From NCBI GenBank assembly GCA_013286235.1, contig JABDGE010000009.1, positions 1 through 64,000 of the forward strand: a stretch of 64,000 bases of DNA, read 5' to 3'. The position numbers and the translations under genes are program-made. Below, piece after piece: positions 44,177 to 54,029 of the stretch (within the stretch, counting starts at the first letter, position 1; every line of letters begins with the position of its first letter). This stretch comes from Bacteroidota bacterium (GTDB taxonomy: Bacteria > Bacteroidota > Bacteroidia > Sphingobacteriales > Sphingobacteriaceae). Under the pieces are notes generated by a model. The model did not search any database and was not told the DNA's origin. It worked only from the letters and a program-made list of their open reading frames with translations.

Positions 44177-45262
44177 CTATATATACTTCACCCCAAACTT
44201 CTGCTTCACATCCGCCACTACCTTCTTTACATTCTGTTCCTGGTCGCGGGGACAGATCAAAAGGGTGTTGTTGGCCTCCACTACAATGAAATCATGCAGT
44301 CCCTGTAAGATCACCAGTTTTTCGCCGGGGACGTTGACCATGCAGTTGGATGAATCATACATCACAACTTTTTCTGATGGGATAAGCGCGTTTCCGTCGC
44401 CATCTTTGTCGGCCAATTCATAGATAGATGCCCAGGTGCCGAGGTCGCTCCACCCAAATTCTGAAGGTAATACATACACATTGTCGGCCTTTTCCATGAT
44501 GCCGTAGTCGATGGAGATATTGGCACAATGCGCGTAAGACTTGTGAATAAGGCTCTTTTCCTCCGGAGTATTATAAACCGCCCGCGCATCCGCAAAGATC
44601 TCATGCATTTCGGGCAAATACTGGCCAAATGCGCCGACAATGGCTTTGGCCGACCAAACAAATATGCCGGCGTTCCATAAAAAGTCGCCACTCTGGATAA
44701 AGGTTTTTGCTATTTCCAGCGTGGGCTTTTCGGTAAAGGTTTTAACTTTATGAAAATCGTCGGTCAAAGTGCTCTCAGTAAACTGGATGTACCCGTAGCC
44801 TGTATCGGGCCTGGAGGGTTTTATTCCAAGCGTGATAAGGCAATTGTTTTGCGAGGCTACCGCTAATGATTTTTCAATAGTTGCCACAAACGCGTTTTCA
44901 TCCAGTATCAAATGGTCCGAAGGCGCAACAACAATTGCAGCGTCCGGACTCAGGCTCTCAATTTTGAAAGAACCATAAGCTATGCAGGGCGCTGTATTGC
45001 GCATCACCGGCTCGGTAAGGATCTGGTTGTCGGCCATGTCCGGAAGCTGCTTTTTTACCAGGCCGGTATATATTTCGTTGGTAACTACATAAATATTCTC
45101 TTTGGGGCATACTTTCAGGAAGCGGTCGTAAGTATTTTGGATAAGTGTTTTACCGGTTCCCAGGATATCGATAAACTGTTTAGGGTGCGAGGTACGGCTT
45201 ATCGGCCAAAAACGGCTTCCGATACCCCCTGCCATGATAATGGCGTAGTAATTTTTATTCAT
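44177..45262 (-). CDS. manC: Mannose-1-phosphate guanylyltransferase
   Basis: A 361-residue nucleotidyltransferase. The GTP loop MAGGIGSRFWPISRTSHPKQF is near residues 10-30 (core GGIGSRFWP), followed by APSDH, FTEKP and DYGIMEKADNVYVLP. It makes GDP-mannose from mannose 1-phosphate and GTP for surface polysaccharides. It lacks the phosphomannose-isomerase domain of the two-domain enzymes, which is usual for this short type. It is divergent from recQ. Confidence 0.92.
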   Translation of the reverse strand: MNKNYYAIIMAGGIGSRFWPISRTSHPKQFIDILGTGKTLIQNTYDRFLKVCPKENIYVVTNEIYTGLVKKQLPDMADNQILTEPVMRNTAPCIAYGSFKIESLSPDAAIVVAPSDHLILDENAFVATIEKSLAVASQNNCLITLGIKPSRPDTGYGYIQFTESTLTDDFHKVKTFTEKPTLEIAKTFIQSGDFLWNAGIFVWSAKAIVGAFGQYLPEMHEIFADARAVYNTPEEKSLIHKSYAHCANISIDYGIMEKADNVYVLPSEFGWSDLGTWASIYELADKDGDGNALIPSEKVVMYDSSNCMVNVPGEKLVILQGLHDFIVVEANNTLLICPRDQEQNVKKVVADVKQKFGVKYI

Positions 45263-45503
45263 TTTTTTGAACGACTTTTAATTTGGTAAAAGCATGGCAA
45301 AGTTGGCTAATAAATTGTAATTTGAGTATTAAATAAAATTAAATCAACGCTGCCCAAAAGTAACGTAGTTTAAATGGCGAAATAAACAAATTGTTTTTAT
45401 CTGAATAATCATTTTTATTTAAAATTTTAACTAAATTCCATCGTTTATTCAGAAATTTTTGTTACTTTAAACTTTTAATTTAATATACAAGCAGAAGTAA
45501 ATA

Positions 45504-47705
45504 ATGATAGAAACGAAGAAATCACTTTTTGACAACCTCCAGAATTTTTTTGGGTTCGATAACTTTAAGGGGGAGCAGGAAGCGATCATTACGAACATAC
45601 TGGCAGGTAACGACACTTTTGTGATCATGCCGACCGGCGGTGGCAAATCCATGTGTTACCAATTGCCCGCTCTGATGAGCGAGGGCACCGCGATAGTAAT
45701 ATCCCCCCTGATCGCGTTAATGAAGAACCAGGTCGACCAGTTACGGGCCTTCGGTGGCTCTGATAGCATTGCCCATTTCATGAATTCATCCTTAACCAAA
45801 GCTGATATCCTGCGGGTGAAGGATGATGTGCTGGCGGGCAAAACCAAGCTGCTTTACGTAGCGCCGGAGTCGCTCACCAAACAGGAAAACATCGACTTTT
45901 TACGGTTAAATAACGTGTCATTCGTAGCAGTTGACGAGGCCCATTGTATATCAGAATGGGGGCACGATTTTCGCCCGGAATATCGCAAGATCCGGCAGGT
46001 GATCAGCAATATCGGCGATGACATCCCGATTATCGCGTTAACCGCTACCGCAACACCTAAAGTTCAGCAGGACATCCAAAAGAACCTGCAAATGAACAAC
46101 GCCACCATCTACAAATCATCCTTTAACCGCTCCAACCTGTTTTACGAAGTGCGCGCCAAGCGCAATGTGATCAAAGAGATCGTAAAATTTGTAAAACAAA
46201 ATACCGGCAAATCAGGCATCGTGTATTGCCTCAGTCGTAAAAAAGTGGAGGAAGTGGCCGAGGTGCTCACGCTTAACGGTGTGAAGGCCCTGCCATACCA
46301 CGCAGGCCTCGATCCGAAGGTGCGCGCTGACACACAGGACAAGTTTTTGATGGAGGACGTAGATGTTATCGTTGCAACGATTGCGTTCGGTATGGGCATT
46401 GACAAGCCCGATGTGCGCTATGTGATCCATCACGATGTGCCGAAGAGCATGGAAGGCTATTACCAGGAAACCGGCCGTGCAGGGCGTGATGGGGGTGAGG
46501 GCGTTTGCGTTGCATTCTACTCCGAAAAGGACATCGACAAGCTGCAGAAATTCATGAAGGACAAGCCTGTTTCGGAACGCGAGATCGGCACCCAGATATT
46601 GAAGGAAGTAATTGATTATGCGGAATCGTCCGTATGCCGGCGCAAACAGTTATTGCATTATTTTGGCGAAAACTTTAACGAAGCAGGCTGCAACAATATG
46701 TGCGACAATTGCTGTGCCCATCATGAGCATTTCGACGCTGAGGTACACCTGCATAAGGCATTGAGCCTGATCAAGCTGATCGGCGATAAATTTGACGATC
46801 ACCACATCATCAGCCTGCTGCTCGGCGAAGAAACTGCCCAGATAAAGAATTATGAGCACGATCTGCTGGAAGATTATTTTGGCACCGGCAAGGAAGATGG
46901 TAAAAACCTGTGGAACTCTGTGCTTCGGCAGGCTTTGCTGAATAATTTCCTTTCGAAGGATATTGATCAGTACGGGCTGCTGCGCCTAACCAAAACAGGA
47001 GAGTCATTCATCGAAAATCCATACAGCATCAGGTTTGTGCTGAACAGGCCAATGGAAGCGACTGATGAGGACGAATCGGAAGACGGCGGCCCTAAACAAG
47101 GCGGAGGCGCATTAGATACGGAGTTGCTGCAAATGCTGAAGGACTTGCGTAAAAAGCTGGCCAAGCAAAAAGGTTTACCTCCATTCGTCATCTTCCAGGA
47201 TCCATCGCTGGAGGAAATGTGTACGCATTATCCCATTACCAACGACGAGCTGAAACAGATATCGGGCGTGGGGGCGGGGAAGGCGCTTAAGTTCGGAAAG
47301 CCATTTACCGACCTGATCCAGAAATACGTCGAGGATAACGAAATAGACCGCCCGGTTGATATGGTGATCAAAAGCGCGGCCAATAAATCCGCGTTGAAGG
47401 TATTCATCATCCAAAACATCGACAGGCACCTCGACCTGCAGGACATTGCCGCTTCAAAAGGCATCACCTACGAAGAAATACTGAAGGAGATTGACACCAT
47501 TGTCAATTCCGGCACCAAGCTAAACCTGAATTATTATATCGACGAGGTGATCGATGAAGATAAACAGGAGGAAGTATTTGACTATTTCCGGACAGCCGAA
47601 GTCGATTCGATCGATGACGCCCTGGCAGAATTGGGCAATGATGAGTACACCCGCGAGGAAGTGCAGCTGATGCGGATCAAGTTCCTGTCCGAGATGGGGA
47701 ACTAA
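45504..47705 (+). CDS. recQ: ATP-dependent DNA helicase RecQ
   Basis: A 733-residue RecQ. Motif I MPTGGGKSMCYQLPAL is near residues 41-56, DEAH box VDEAHCISEWGHDFRPEY near 138-155, and motif VI QETGRAGRDG near 328-337. The RQC zinc site is formed by Cys residues in CRRKQLLHYFGE and CNNMCDNCC. An HRDC-like domain (KLAKQKGLPPFVIFQD) follows near 545-610, and a further C-terminal region of about 100 residues is present. It acts in recombination repair. Monocistronic. Confidence 0.96.
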   Translation: MIETKKSLFDNLQNFFGFDNFKGEQEAIITNILAGNDTFVIMPTGGGKSMCYQLPALMSEGTAIVISPLIALMKNQVDQLRAFGGSDSIAHFMNSSLTKADILRVKDDVLAGKTKLLYVAPESLTKQENIDFLRLNNVSFVAVDEAHCISEWGHDFRPEYRKIRQVISNIGDDIPIIALTATATPKVQQDIQKNLQMNNATIYKSSFNRSNLFYEVRAKRNVIKEIVKFVKQNTGKSGIVYCLSRKKVEEVAEVLTLNGVKALPYHAGLDPKVRADTQDKFLMEDVDVIVATIAFGMGIDKPDVRYVIHHDVPKSMEGYYQETGRAGRDGGEGVCVAFYSEKDIDKLQKFMKDKPVSEREIGTQILKEVIDYAESSVCRRKQLLHYFGENFNEAGCNNMCDNCCAHHEHFDAEVHLHKALSLIKLIGDKFDDHHIISLLLGEETAQIKNYEHDLLEDYFGTGKEDGKNLWNSVLRQALLNNFLSKDIDQYGLLRLTKTGESFIENPYSIRFVLNRPMEATDEDESEDGGPKQGGGALDTELLQMLKDLRKKLAKQKGLPPFVIFQDPSLEEMCTHYPITNDELKQISGVGAGKALKFGKPFTDLIQKYVEDNEIDRPVDMVIKSAANKSALKVFIIQNIDRHLDLQDIAASKGITYEEILKEIDTIVNSGTKLNLNYYIDEVIDEDKQEEVFDYFRTAEVDSIDDALAELGNDEYTREEVQLMRIKFLSEMGN

Positions 47706-47771
47706 TGTGCGGATGTGCAGATTTCAAAGGTGCAGATGAATTTAAAATTCGAGACTTGAATTTTATATTGA

Positions 47772-47804
47772 AGACTTACGAAGTTTTGAAAACTTCGTAA
47801 GTCT
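47772..47804. terminator. 33-bp perfect palindrome, copy 2, with T-run (likely recQ terminator)
   Basis: AGACTTACGAAGTTTT, a single G, then the reverse complement, followed by TTTTTT. It lies between the convergent recQ and XRE genes and looks like a terminator for recQ. It is identical to 12607-12639 except for the central base. Confidence 0.8.
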
Positions 47805-47807
47805 TTT

Positions 47808-48014
47808 TTAGTCAGGAACAAATTCCAAAATATCGCCCGGCTGGCAGTATAGAACACGGCAAATTGCTTCAAGTGTTTCTATTCTTATTGCCTTCGCCTT
47901 GCCGGTTTTCAGGATGGACAGATTAGCCATGGTAATGCCAACTTTCTCGCTTAGCACTGTTAACGACATTTTTCGTCGTGCCTTCATCACATCAAGATTT
48001 ACAATTATAGCCAT
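47808..48014 (-). CDS. XRE-family HTH regulator (Cro/YozG-like)
   Basis: A 68-residue protein made of one helix-turn-helix domain: MKARRKMSLTVLSEKVGITMANLSILKTGKAKAIRIETLEAICRVL, core GITMANLSILKTG. The C-terminal CQPGDILEFV is typical of the YozG-type regulators that pair with DUF2975 membrane proteins. It starts 2 bp after the DUF2975 gene on the same strand, so the pair forms an operon. It probably regulates its own operon; the signal is unknown. Confidence 0.9.
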   Translation of the reverse strand: MAIIVNLDVMKARRKMSLTVLSEKVGITMANLSILKTGKAKAIRIETLEAICRVLYCQPGDILEFVPD

Positions 48015-48016
48015 TG

Positions 48017-48958
48017 TTATACCGTTAAATCTTGCTCATCTTTTAACTTTTTTCCTTGCTTGAAGGCCTCAAATAGCGCATAAAAAATGACGCCAACCGC
48101 GATGATTTTCCATGTATCCGACCAAATCTCAGGGTTAAGCTCGACATCACCTTCCAGGTACCTGTTAAACAATAACCTAAGCAATAGATTAAGGACAAAC
48201 ACGAAAAGAGGAAGAGCTAAAAGCGCGTATGCGATGCGCTTTAGCCTTTTAACGTTTTGAGTTGTAAAAGAAAGCCCTTTTGCTAAATCAAGAATGAAAT
48301 TTATAAAGCTCGATATCAGAAACAAAGCAAAGATTAGAAATACTATAACAGTTATCAAAAAACTAATCCTTAGTATGCCATAAGTGGTTTTAGAAATGGG
48401 AATCATAACGCATTCGTCCTGTTTGGAATAGCGCACATCCGCAGGCCTATTATATTGTGGATTAACCTTTTTATAGTAGGGCTCAACTGCATTAACAATG
48501 TACTTGTTGTTATTCATCTTGAATATGTCGGAGTCCCCCCATAAATAGTATTTCTCGCTGGCTGTAATTTTCCAGCCCGGCAACAAAATAAAATATGCTC
48601 TTTTTGATGCATCATATATACCATTTCCGTAAAACCATGATAAGCTGCAGGTGTCGCAATTTATTGCACGTCTTAAAGCAAATACCGAGGCAAAGCTACC
48701 ATCACCTTCGTATAGAAAATTATTATCCCTTAAATCCCTCATGGTAACTATACTGTCGTGAAGTCTATTATACGCGTTATAGCCAATGCTATCAGGAACA
48801 TTTCGATCGTAGCGTCTCAAATGGCTGTTCCATTCTTCAGTGGGCATGCCATTGTTCTTAGACACGGCAGTCATAAATGAATCAGATTTTGTGGGGTACC
48901 ATGTCCCTAACCAATACCAGGTTACAAGCAGAATTAAAACGCCGATAACGACGTTCAC
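48017..48958 (-). CDS. DUF2975-like membrane protein
   Basis: A 313-residue protein with a hydrophobic N-terminal segment (5-18), a long extracytoplasmic part of about 180 residues and three TM segments in the last third (LRISFLITVIVFLIFALFLIS, LLALPLFVFVLNLLLRLLF, IIAVGVIFYALFEAF). The last part FEAFKQGKKLKDEQDLTV is characteristic of DUF2975, which is usually four-TM; this one has an added periplasmic insert. It pairs with the XRE regulator. Function unknown. Confidence 0.78.
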   Translation of the reverse strand: MNVVIGVLILLVTWYWLGTWYPTKSDSFMTAVSKNNGMPTEEWNSHLRRYDRNVPDSIGYNAYNRLHDSIVTMRDLRDNNFLYEGDGSFASVFALRRAINCDTCSLSWFYGNGIYDASKRAYFILLPGWKITASEKYYLWGDSDIFKMNNNKYIVNAVEPYYKKVNPQYNRPADVRYSKQDECVMIPISKTTYGILRISFLITVIVFLIFALFLISSFINFILDLAKGLSFTTQNVKRLKRIAYALLALPLFVFVLNLLLRLLFNRYLEGDVELNPEIWSDTWKIIAVGVIFYALFEAFKQGKKLKDEQDLTV

Positions 48959-49098
48959 GGCTCTTTTAAAGATCGTTTGTATATTAATGACAGGCTAATT
49001 TTGAAATGTAAATATATCGAATATTGACAAACAATTATCGAAACTCAATAAATTATATTTTCGATTGGACGGGATAAAAAAGTGAAACGAGCGAGATA

Positions 49099-49746
49099 TT
49101 ACCTAAACTCCAAATAATCAAAATTCATATTCCCGTTTGCCACCACATGCAGAGTAAGAACATGAATACCTTTTTTCAGTACAACCGTCGTTAAAGAATC
49201 AGATTTATTCCAATGATGCCATTGCCGCCAGGCTACAGTATCGCGGTCGTCATGAGTAGAAGATACTTTTAACGGACCGGTGATGGCTTTCCCATCGATA
49301 TCCAATGAGATCGCACCATCGCCATTTGCAGTGTACATCAGGCCAATCTTATAAGGCTGTGTTTGCTTCACCTGTACGGTATAATTTATCCATTCACCAG
49401 GCTTCGTCCATCCCACATATAACTGGCCCATATCCCTGAGAACACGGTTGTAGGGGTTGTCATCGATGCCATGCGGTTTGGTATAGCTGATGTCCACACC
49501 TTCCTTCATCCTGAATTCATTCAAATAGGTGCCGTTAGCAGGGTTTAGCTTGCCGCTGCCATTGTTGATGCTGTCCGAGTCGTGATAAGCAATTCCTTCG
49601 CCGCCTTCATTGTAAAATTCACATTCAACCCTGCCGGGAATAACTTGTATCTTGTTTTGCCATGGCGTCCCGGCATTCATGGTTTTGTAGCGCGGAACAC
49701 AGGAGATAAAGGCAAGGACGAGGAATAGAGCTATTGCAGTTTTCAT
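49099..49746 (-). CDS. Lipoprotein with CBM6-like carbohydrate-binding domain
   Basis: A 215-residue lipoprotein; the lipobox FISC marks Cys16. The mature part has IPGRVECEFYNEGGEGIAYHD, WTKPGEWINYTVQV, YKIGLMYTANGDGAISLDIDGK and HVLTLHVVANGNMNFDYLEF, a beta-sandwich with the pattern of CBM6-type modules bound to glycosidases. No catalytic domain is attached, so it would bind polysaccharide on the cell surface. It is alone on the minus strand. Confidence 0.8.
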   Translation of the reverse strand: MKTAIALFLVLAFISCVPRYKTMNAGTPWQNKIQVIPGRVECEFYNEGGEGIAYHDSDSINNGSGKLNPANGTYLNEFRMKEGVDISYTKPHGIDDNPYNRVLRDMGQLYVGWTKPGEWINYTVQVKQTQPYKIGLMYTANGDGAISLDIDGKAITGPLKVSSTHDDRDTVAWRQWHHWNKSDSLTTVVLKKGIHVLTLHVVANGNMNFDYLEFR

Positions 49747-49906
49747 CTTTAGGTTCTTAAAATGTTGAAAGGTTGTAATGTTGGAAAGTTGTAATGTTAA
49801 GGCGTATATGCCTTATTTTAAGATTCCTCTTTCAGGCTTCCGGACTAAAAAACCACTCACTGTCCTATCGCAAACTGCCCACTGCCTACTCACAATTCAC
49901 CGCTCA

Positions 49907-51811
49907 CTACTTAGCAATTATCTTAAACTCTGTCCTCCTGTTTTTGGCACGCCCTTCATCCGTATCATTCGTTTCAATAGGCTGGGTTTTGCCATAACCT
50001 TTGTATTGCAGCCGCGACGGATCGATCTTGCTGTCGATCAGGAACTGGTAAACGGCTTTGGCGCGGTTTTCTGAAAGGGTTTGGTTCAATTGGTCGTTGC
50101 CCACATTGTCGGTATGGCCGGATATTTCAATCTTTATAGAAGGATTCAAACTTAAAAAATCCACTAATTTTTGCAGTTCGGCCAGCGATTCCGGCTTCAG
50201 ATCGAATTTATTCGTATCGAAGAAAATATTGGTCAGGATAACTTTATTCCCGATCTCGATCGGCTGCAGCAAAACGGTGATATTGTAGGGGTCTTTGGAG
50301 CCATAGCCTGCCAACGAAAAGTTTTGCGAGTAAAACAGATAGCCGCTCTTGGAAATATTTAAACCATAATTTTTGCCCGACGTGAGGGTTGCCAGAAACT
50401 CGCCCTGGTTGGGGTCGCTGTAATCCTGGTAAACCGGCTCATTTTTCTGAAGGTCAATTATCTCCACAGCCGCCTCCAATGGCTGCAGGGTTTTGGCATC
50501 GCTAACCTTACCTTTTACATAGGTGACCAGATGCGGCCGCACAGACTCCGGCAGCTCGAAGGTGTAAATATCAAAACCGCCATAGCCGCCTTCGATATTG
50601 TCCGACGAATAGAACGCATAATTGCCCTGCGCGGTTAGCGAGATACCTCTTTCATCGCCGCTGGTATTAATGGGATAGCCCAGGTTTACAGGTTTTTGCC
50701 ATTTGCCATCTTTACTGAGGCGGCTTACGAAAAGATCCATGCCGCCTAAACCCGGCCAGCCGTTGGAACAAAAGTACAAGGTGCTATCGTCGGGATGAAT
50801 AAAGGGCGACTGTTCATCAAACGAGGTGTTAATGTTTGGCCCCAGGTTTTCCGGCTCGCCCCAGCCCTTGTCGGTTAGCCTCGATTTCCAAATGTCATAT
50901 CCGCCATAACCACCCCTGCGGTTACTCGTAAAATAAAGTGTGCGCCCATCGGCACTGATGGAGGGCTGCGATTCCCAGCCAGGTGTATTCACCGGCGGGC
51001 CCAGGTTAAAGGGCTTTACCCAATCGTCGCCACTTTTCTGCGCGATGAAAATATCGCAGCTCCCCATGCCGTCAGGGCGGTTACAGCCTGAAAAAAACAG
51101 GAATCTTCCATCCTGGGTAATGGATTGCGCGCCCTCATTGTGGTCGGGAGTGTTGATCTTGTCGCTCAAATAAGTAGCCGGCTGCCATACGCCATTCACT
51201 TTCATGCTTTTATAAAAGTCTTCGTTGTTGTTTATTTTCCGGGTAAATATCAGCTCACTTTCGTCGGCGGTTTCCATCGGGTAATATTCGTCATTCGCCG
51301 TATTGATATTCGGGCCCATGTTAACGGGCTTAAATGGCACCGGATGTTGTATAGCGTCGATACTGAAAGTACAATCTTCAATTAACTTTTTGGCAAGAAA
51401 GGCTGTCTGAGTCTGGATATCAGGGTAAGCTAAGTATTTTTGAAGATGGATGAGGGCACTTTCGTATTGGGCTATACTGATCTCTTCCTGCCCAATTTTT
51501 AGATAAACCGCGCGACTAAAATCGGGACTCAGCGCAATTACTTTCCGGTATTGAATTACAGCCTCCTGGTGTCGCCGCATCAGCCGGTTCATGTCGCCTA
51601 ACTCCGAGTGCGCCTCAACAAAACTGCTGTCTTCTCCAACAGCCTTATACAACAGATCAAAAGCTTCGTCGTAGGCATGGTTATCGATGTCCTCCATCGC
51701 TAAGGAGTAATATTTTATCGCTTCCCTGTTGGTAGTGGAGTACTGCCTTTCCTGGCTGAACAGGCATACAGGCAATACAAACAACAGAACAATTACGGAA
51801 AGAAATTTCAT
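49907..51811 (-). CDS. OmpA-family outer-membrane protein with TPR, PD40 repeats and CNA-type module
   Basis: A 634-residue exported protein (signal peptide ending near CLFSQ). In order: TPR units (about 25-130), PD40/WD40-like beta-propeller repeats recognised by DGRFLFFSG, DGRTLYFTSN, DDSTLYFCSN and NYAFYSSD, a carboxypeptidase-regulatory-like module (KGKVSDAKTLQPLEAAVEI), and the OmpA peptidoglycan-binding domain (ISGHTDNVGNDQLNQTLSENRAKAV). This layout is common in Bacteroidota and anchors the outer membrane to the wall. ATG 51811 gives the signal peptide directly. Confidence 0.92.
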   Translation of the reverse strand: MKFLSVIVLLFVLPVCLFSQERQYSTTNREAIKYYSLAMEDIDNHAYDEAFDLLYKAVGEDSSFVEAHSELGDMNRLMRRHQEAVIQYRKVIALSPDFSRAVYLKIGQEEISIAQYESALIHLQKYLAYPDIQTQTAFLAKKLIEDCTFSIDAIQHPVPFKPVNMGPNINTANDEYYPMETADESELIFTRKINNNEDFYKSMKVNGVWQPATYLSDKINTPDHNEGAQSITQDGRFLFFSGCNRPDGMGSCDIFIAQKSGDDWVKPFNLGPPVNTPGWESQPSISADGRTLYFTSNRRGGYGGYDIWKSRLTDKGWGEPENLGPNINTSFDEQSPFIHPDDSTLYFCSNGWPGLGGMDLFVSRLSKDGKWQKPVNLGYPINTSGDERGISLTAQGNYAFYSSDNIEGGYGGFDIYTFELPESVRPHLVTYVKGKVSDAKTLQPLEAAVEIIDLQKNEPVYQDYSDPNQGEFLATLTSGKNYGLNISKSGYLFYSQNFSLAGYGSKDPYNITVLLQPIEIGNKVILTNIFFDTNKFDLKPESLAELQKLVDFLSLNPSIKIEISGHTDNVGNDQLNQTLSENRAKAVYQFLIDSKIDPSRLQYKGYGKTQPIETNDTDEGRAKNRRTEFKIIAK

Positions 51812-51929
51812 CGCGTTTGGCAGGGGCAATTCGTATCCTAAGATACATTATTTAATTCATAATCGGACAAAAGTCAATCATAGGAGTTCCGGTATCACTA
51901 ATTTTACCGCTAACTCCAATACCAGTGGC

Positions 51930-52553
51930 TTAGGGGATATTCAAAAATTTATGCGTTTGCAATGAAATTTCCCATTGCGGGTTGTTCATCACGTATTCAA
52001 CAATCAGCGGCGTCATTTCCCTGGATCTTGACCATTCCGGCTGCAAGTACAGCTTGCAATCCGGGCGCACCAGTTTGGCGTTCTGCTCGGCAAACAAAAA
52101 GTCTGATTTATTAAAGACGATCACCTTAAGCTCGTCGGCTTTTTCGGCAACCTGCTGCTGCGGCGCTTTGAATTTTTTTGGCGAAAGGCATATCCAGTCC
52201 CAGCTCCCCGAAAGGGGATAGGCTCCTGAGGTTTCGATAAATGTCCGGATACCTTTTTGTTTCAGACCGGCGGTCAGGTAGTCTAAATTATAGATCAGCG
52301 GCTCCCCGCCGGTAACTACCACAGCTTTCGACAGAAATTTGGAAGCATTTTCCACGATTTGGTCGGCATAGGTAAGTGCATGCAATTCTGCATCCCAGCT
52401 TTCCTTCACGTCGCACCAGTGGCAGCCCACATCACATCCCCCCAGCCTGATAAAATAAGCAGCTTTCCCGGTATTGTACCCCTCGCCCTGTATCGTATAA
52501 AATTCTTCCATCAAAGGAAGCTGTGTCCCGTCTTCCGGAATTACATGTGCCAT
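51930..52553 (-). CDS. queE: 7-carboxy-7-deazaguanine synthase QueE
   Basis: A 207-residue radical-SAM enzyme. The cluster motif CX3CX2C is in GCDVGCHWCD near residues 40-48, followed by VVVTGGEPL near 99-107. It converts 6-carboxytetrahydropterin to 7-carboxy-7-deazaguanine for queuosine. The GEGYNTGKAAYFIRLGG start is typical. No other que genes are adjacent and no preQ1 riboswitch was found upstream. Confidence 0.93.
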   Translation of the reverse strand: MAHVIPEDGTQLPLMEEFYTIQGEGYNTGKAAYFIRLGGCDVGCHWCDVKESWDAELHALTYADQIVENASKFLSKAVVVTGGEPLIYNLDYLTAGLKQKGIRTFIETSGAYPLSGSWDWICLSPKKFKAPQQQVAEKADELKVIVFNKSDFLFAEQNAKLVRPDCKLYLQPEWSRSREMTPLIVEYVMNNPQWEISLQTHKFLNIP

Positions 52554-52928
52554 ATAGCCCGCAAAATTACCCTTTTTGAGGCGAAAGAGGAAACGTACAC
52601 TGGCTATGAGAGGGCATATGCTATTATGTTAAGAAAAGTACAAAGACTTTACCTTCTTTATCGCCTGCGATAAGAGTGTGGACAAGCGAAGCAAAGCCAT
52701 GGAATACAGGGCTTTACCCTCTTGATCGCCTGCGATAGAGAGGCTCGACCAACGAATCCCGGACGTCCGGGACGGGGTGAGTCAACTGAGCGCGTCAATT
52801 GCCGCCAATGCATCCGATACCTGACCGTATTATAACAGTTCTTGCTGTCAATATTTCATTATAAATAAACAAAAAAAGCTAAAATTTGATAAATGTATTT
52901 TTCGTATACTTACTTAAATTTTCGCTTT
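52554..52928. other. Divergent spacer with a 65-bp-spaced direct repeat and a palindrome
   Basis: 375 bp with no gene between queE and a lipoprotein gene. TTTACCTTCTTTATCGCCTG (52648-52667, continuing CGATA) recurs as TTTACCCTCTTGATCGCCTG at 52713-52732, 65 bp apart. CCCGGACGTCCGGG at 52758-52771 is a perfect palindrome. The last 100 bp are AT-rich and should carry the promoter of the lipoprotein gene. Confidence 0.6.
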
Positions 52929-53690
52929 ATGAAAAAAGTAGTTTACCCCATCCTATTTTTCGTATTGCTTGCCTTGTCATCCTGCTTTGATATTGAAGAA
53001 CATTACGATTTTAAGCCGAACGGATCATGCAATGTGGTTTACAGTTTTGATATGAGCAGCGCCGTTTCGGTTTTGATGAACCTGATGCCTGACTCGGTAA
53101 AGGACACCCCGCAGTTTTCGATGGTAAAGGACACCAGCTTAAATTTTTACTCGGCACTCCCCGATAGCACCCAGCTAAAGATGAGCCCCGAGGAAGCCGA
53201 AATGGCCAAAGCCAGTAATCTATCGGTAAAAATGGACCTCAAAAAAAGCATCATGAAGGTGGGCATTAACCACCTCGCCAAAAACCCTGCCGACCTGGCT
53301 TATTACCTGAAGCATCTTTCAAACATATCCTTAGACCGTCCCCTAAAGGCCGCCACCAATACTAAGCAACCCAAAGGCTTCGACCCGCAGCAGCTAATTG
53401 CCGGTGAAGACTACTATTCGTACGAGATAACCCCCCACAAATTTTACCGCATCATTGATAAAGACAAATTCAATGCATTTTTAAAGAAAACGCAGTCGGC
53501 TTTCTCCATGGCCAAAGCCATGCTGATTGAAACGCCCTACAAGCTGGTTTTGAACTTTGCCACACCTGTTAAGAAAGTGAGTAACCCAAAAGCCATTGTT
53601 TCGGCCGACAGGAAAACGGTAACGCTGGTTACGAATATGGATGATGTGATCAAAAATCCATCCCTTATGAACTTAAAGATTGATTTTTAG
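52929..53690 (+). CDS. Lipoprotein of unknown function
   Basis: A 253-residue protein with a lipobox LSSC (Cys near 18). The mature part begins FDIEEHYDFKPNGSCNVVYSFDMSSA, resembling Bacteroidota lipoproteins with a Gly/Ser-containing beta-strand start; the rest is mixed helix and strand. I do not recognise the family. ATG 52929 is used because earlier ATG adds a stretch with no export function. A Rieske protein gene starts 3 bp after its stop, so the three small genes 52929-54454 appear to be one unit. Confidence 0.7.
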   Translation: MKKVVYPILFFVLLALSSCFDIEEHYDFKPNGSCNVVYSFDMSSAVSVLMNLMPDSVKDTPQFSMVKDTSLNFYSALPDSTQLKMSPEEAEMAKASNLSVKMDLKKSIMKVGINHLAKNPADLAYYLKHLSNISLDRPLKAATNTKQPKGFDPQQLIAGEDYYSYEITPHKFYRIIDKDKFNAFLKKTQSAFSMAKAMLIETPYKLVLNFATPVKKVSNPKAIVSADRKTVTLVTNMDDVIKNPSLMNLKIDF

Positions 53691-53693
53691 CCT

Positions 53694-54029
53694 ATGAAGT
53701 GGTACCGCGTACCAGTTGAAGATATCAATAAGCCTTTTATCAAAAAAATCAAAGCCGGCACTAAAAGTATTTGCCTCGTGGGCTATGAAGGAAAGATTTT
53801 TGCACTTGGCGCCACCTGTCCGCACGCGGGCGGCGATCTGAGCATCGGCTGGTGCAACAATGGCAAGCTGGTATGCCCATTTCATCGTTATTCATACGAC
53901 CTGACAACCGGTAAAGGCAGCACCGGCCAAAATGATTACGTCAACACTTATCCTGTTGAAATACGCGAACAATCGGTGTATATTGGCGTTTCAACATTTT
54001 GGGAAAAACTAAAGACTATTTTTGAATGA
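53694..54029 (+). CDS. Rieske [2Fe-2S] ferredoxin-like protein
   Basis: A 111-residue protein. The two ligand pairs are Cys42-Pro-His44 in TCPHAGGDLS and Cys61-Pro-Phe-His64 in CPFHRYSYDL, holding a Rieske cluster. No membrane segment is present, so it is probably a soluble electron carrier of the dioxygenase-ferredoxin type or a nitrite-reductase small-subunit-like protein. It overlaps the next gene by 4 bp. Partner reductase or oxygenase genes are not visible. Confidence 0.88.
   Translation: MKWYRVPVEDINKPFIKKIKAGTKSICLVGYEGKIFALGATCPHAGGDLSIGWCNNGKLVCPFHRYSYDLTTGKGSTGQNDYVNTYPVEIREQSVYIGVSTFWEKLKTIFE

Noticed and set aside
52554-52928. preQ1 riboswitch upstream of queE
   Set aside because: No preQ1 aptamer pattern was seen on the minus strand of the leader; only repeats and AT-rich DNA.
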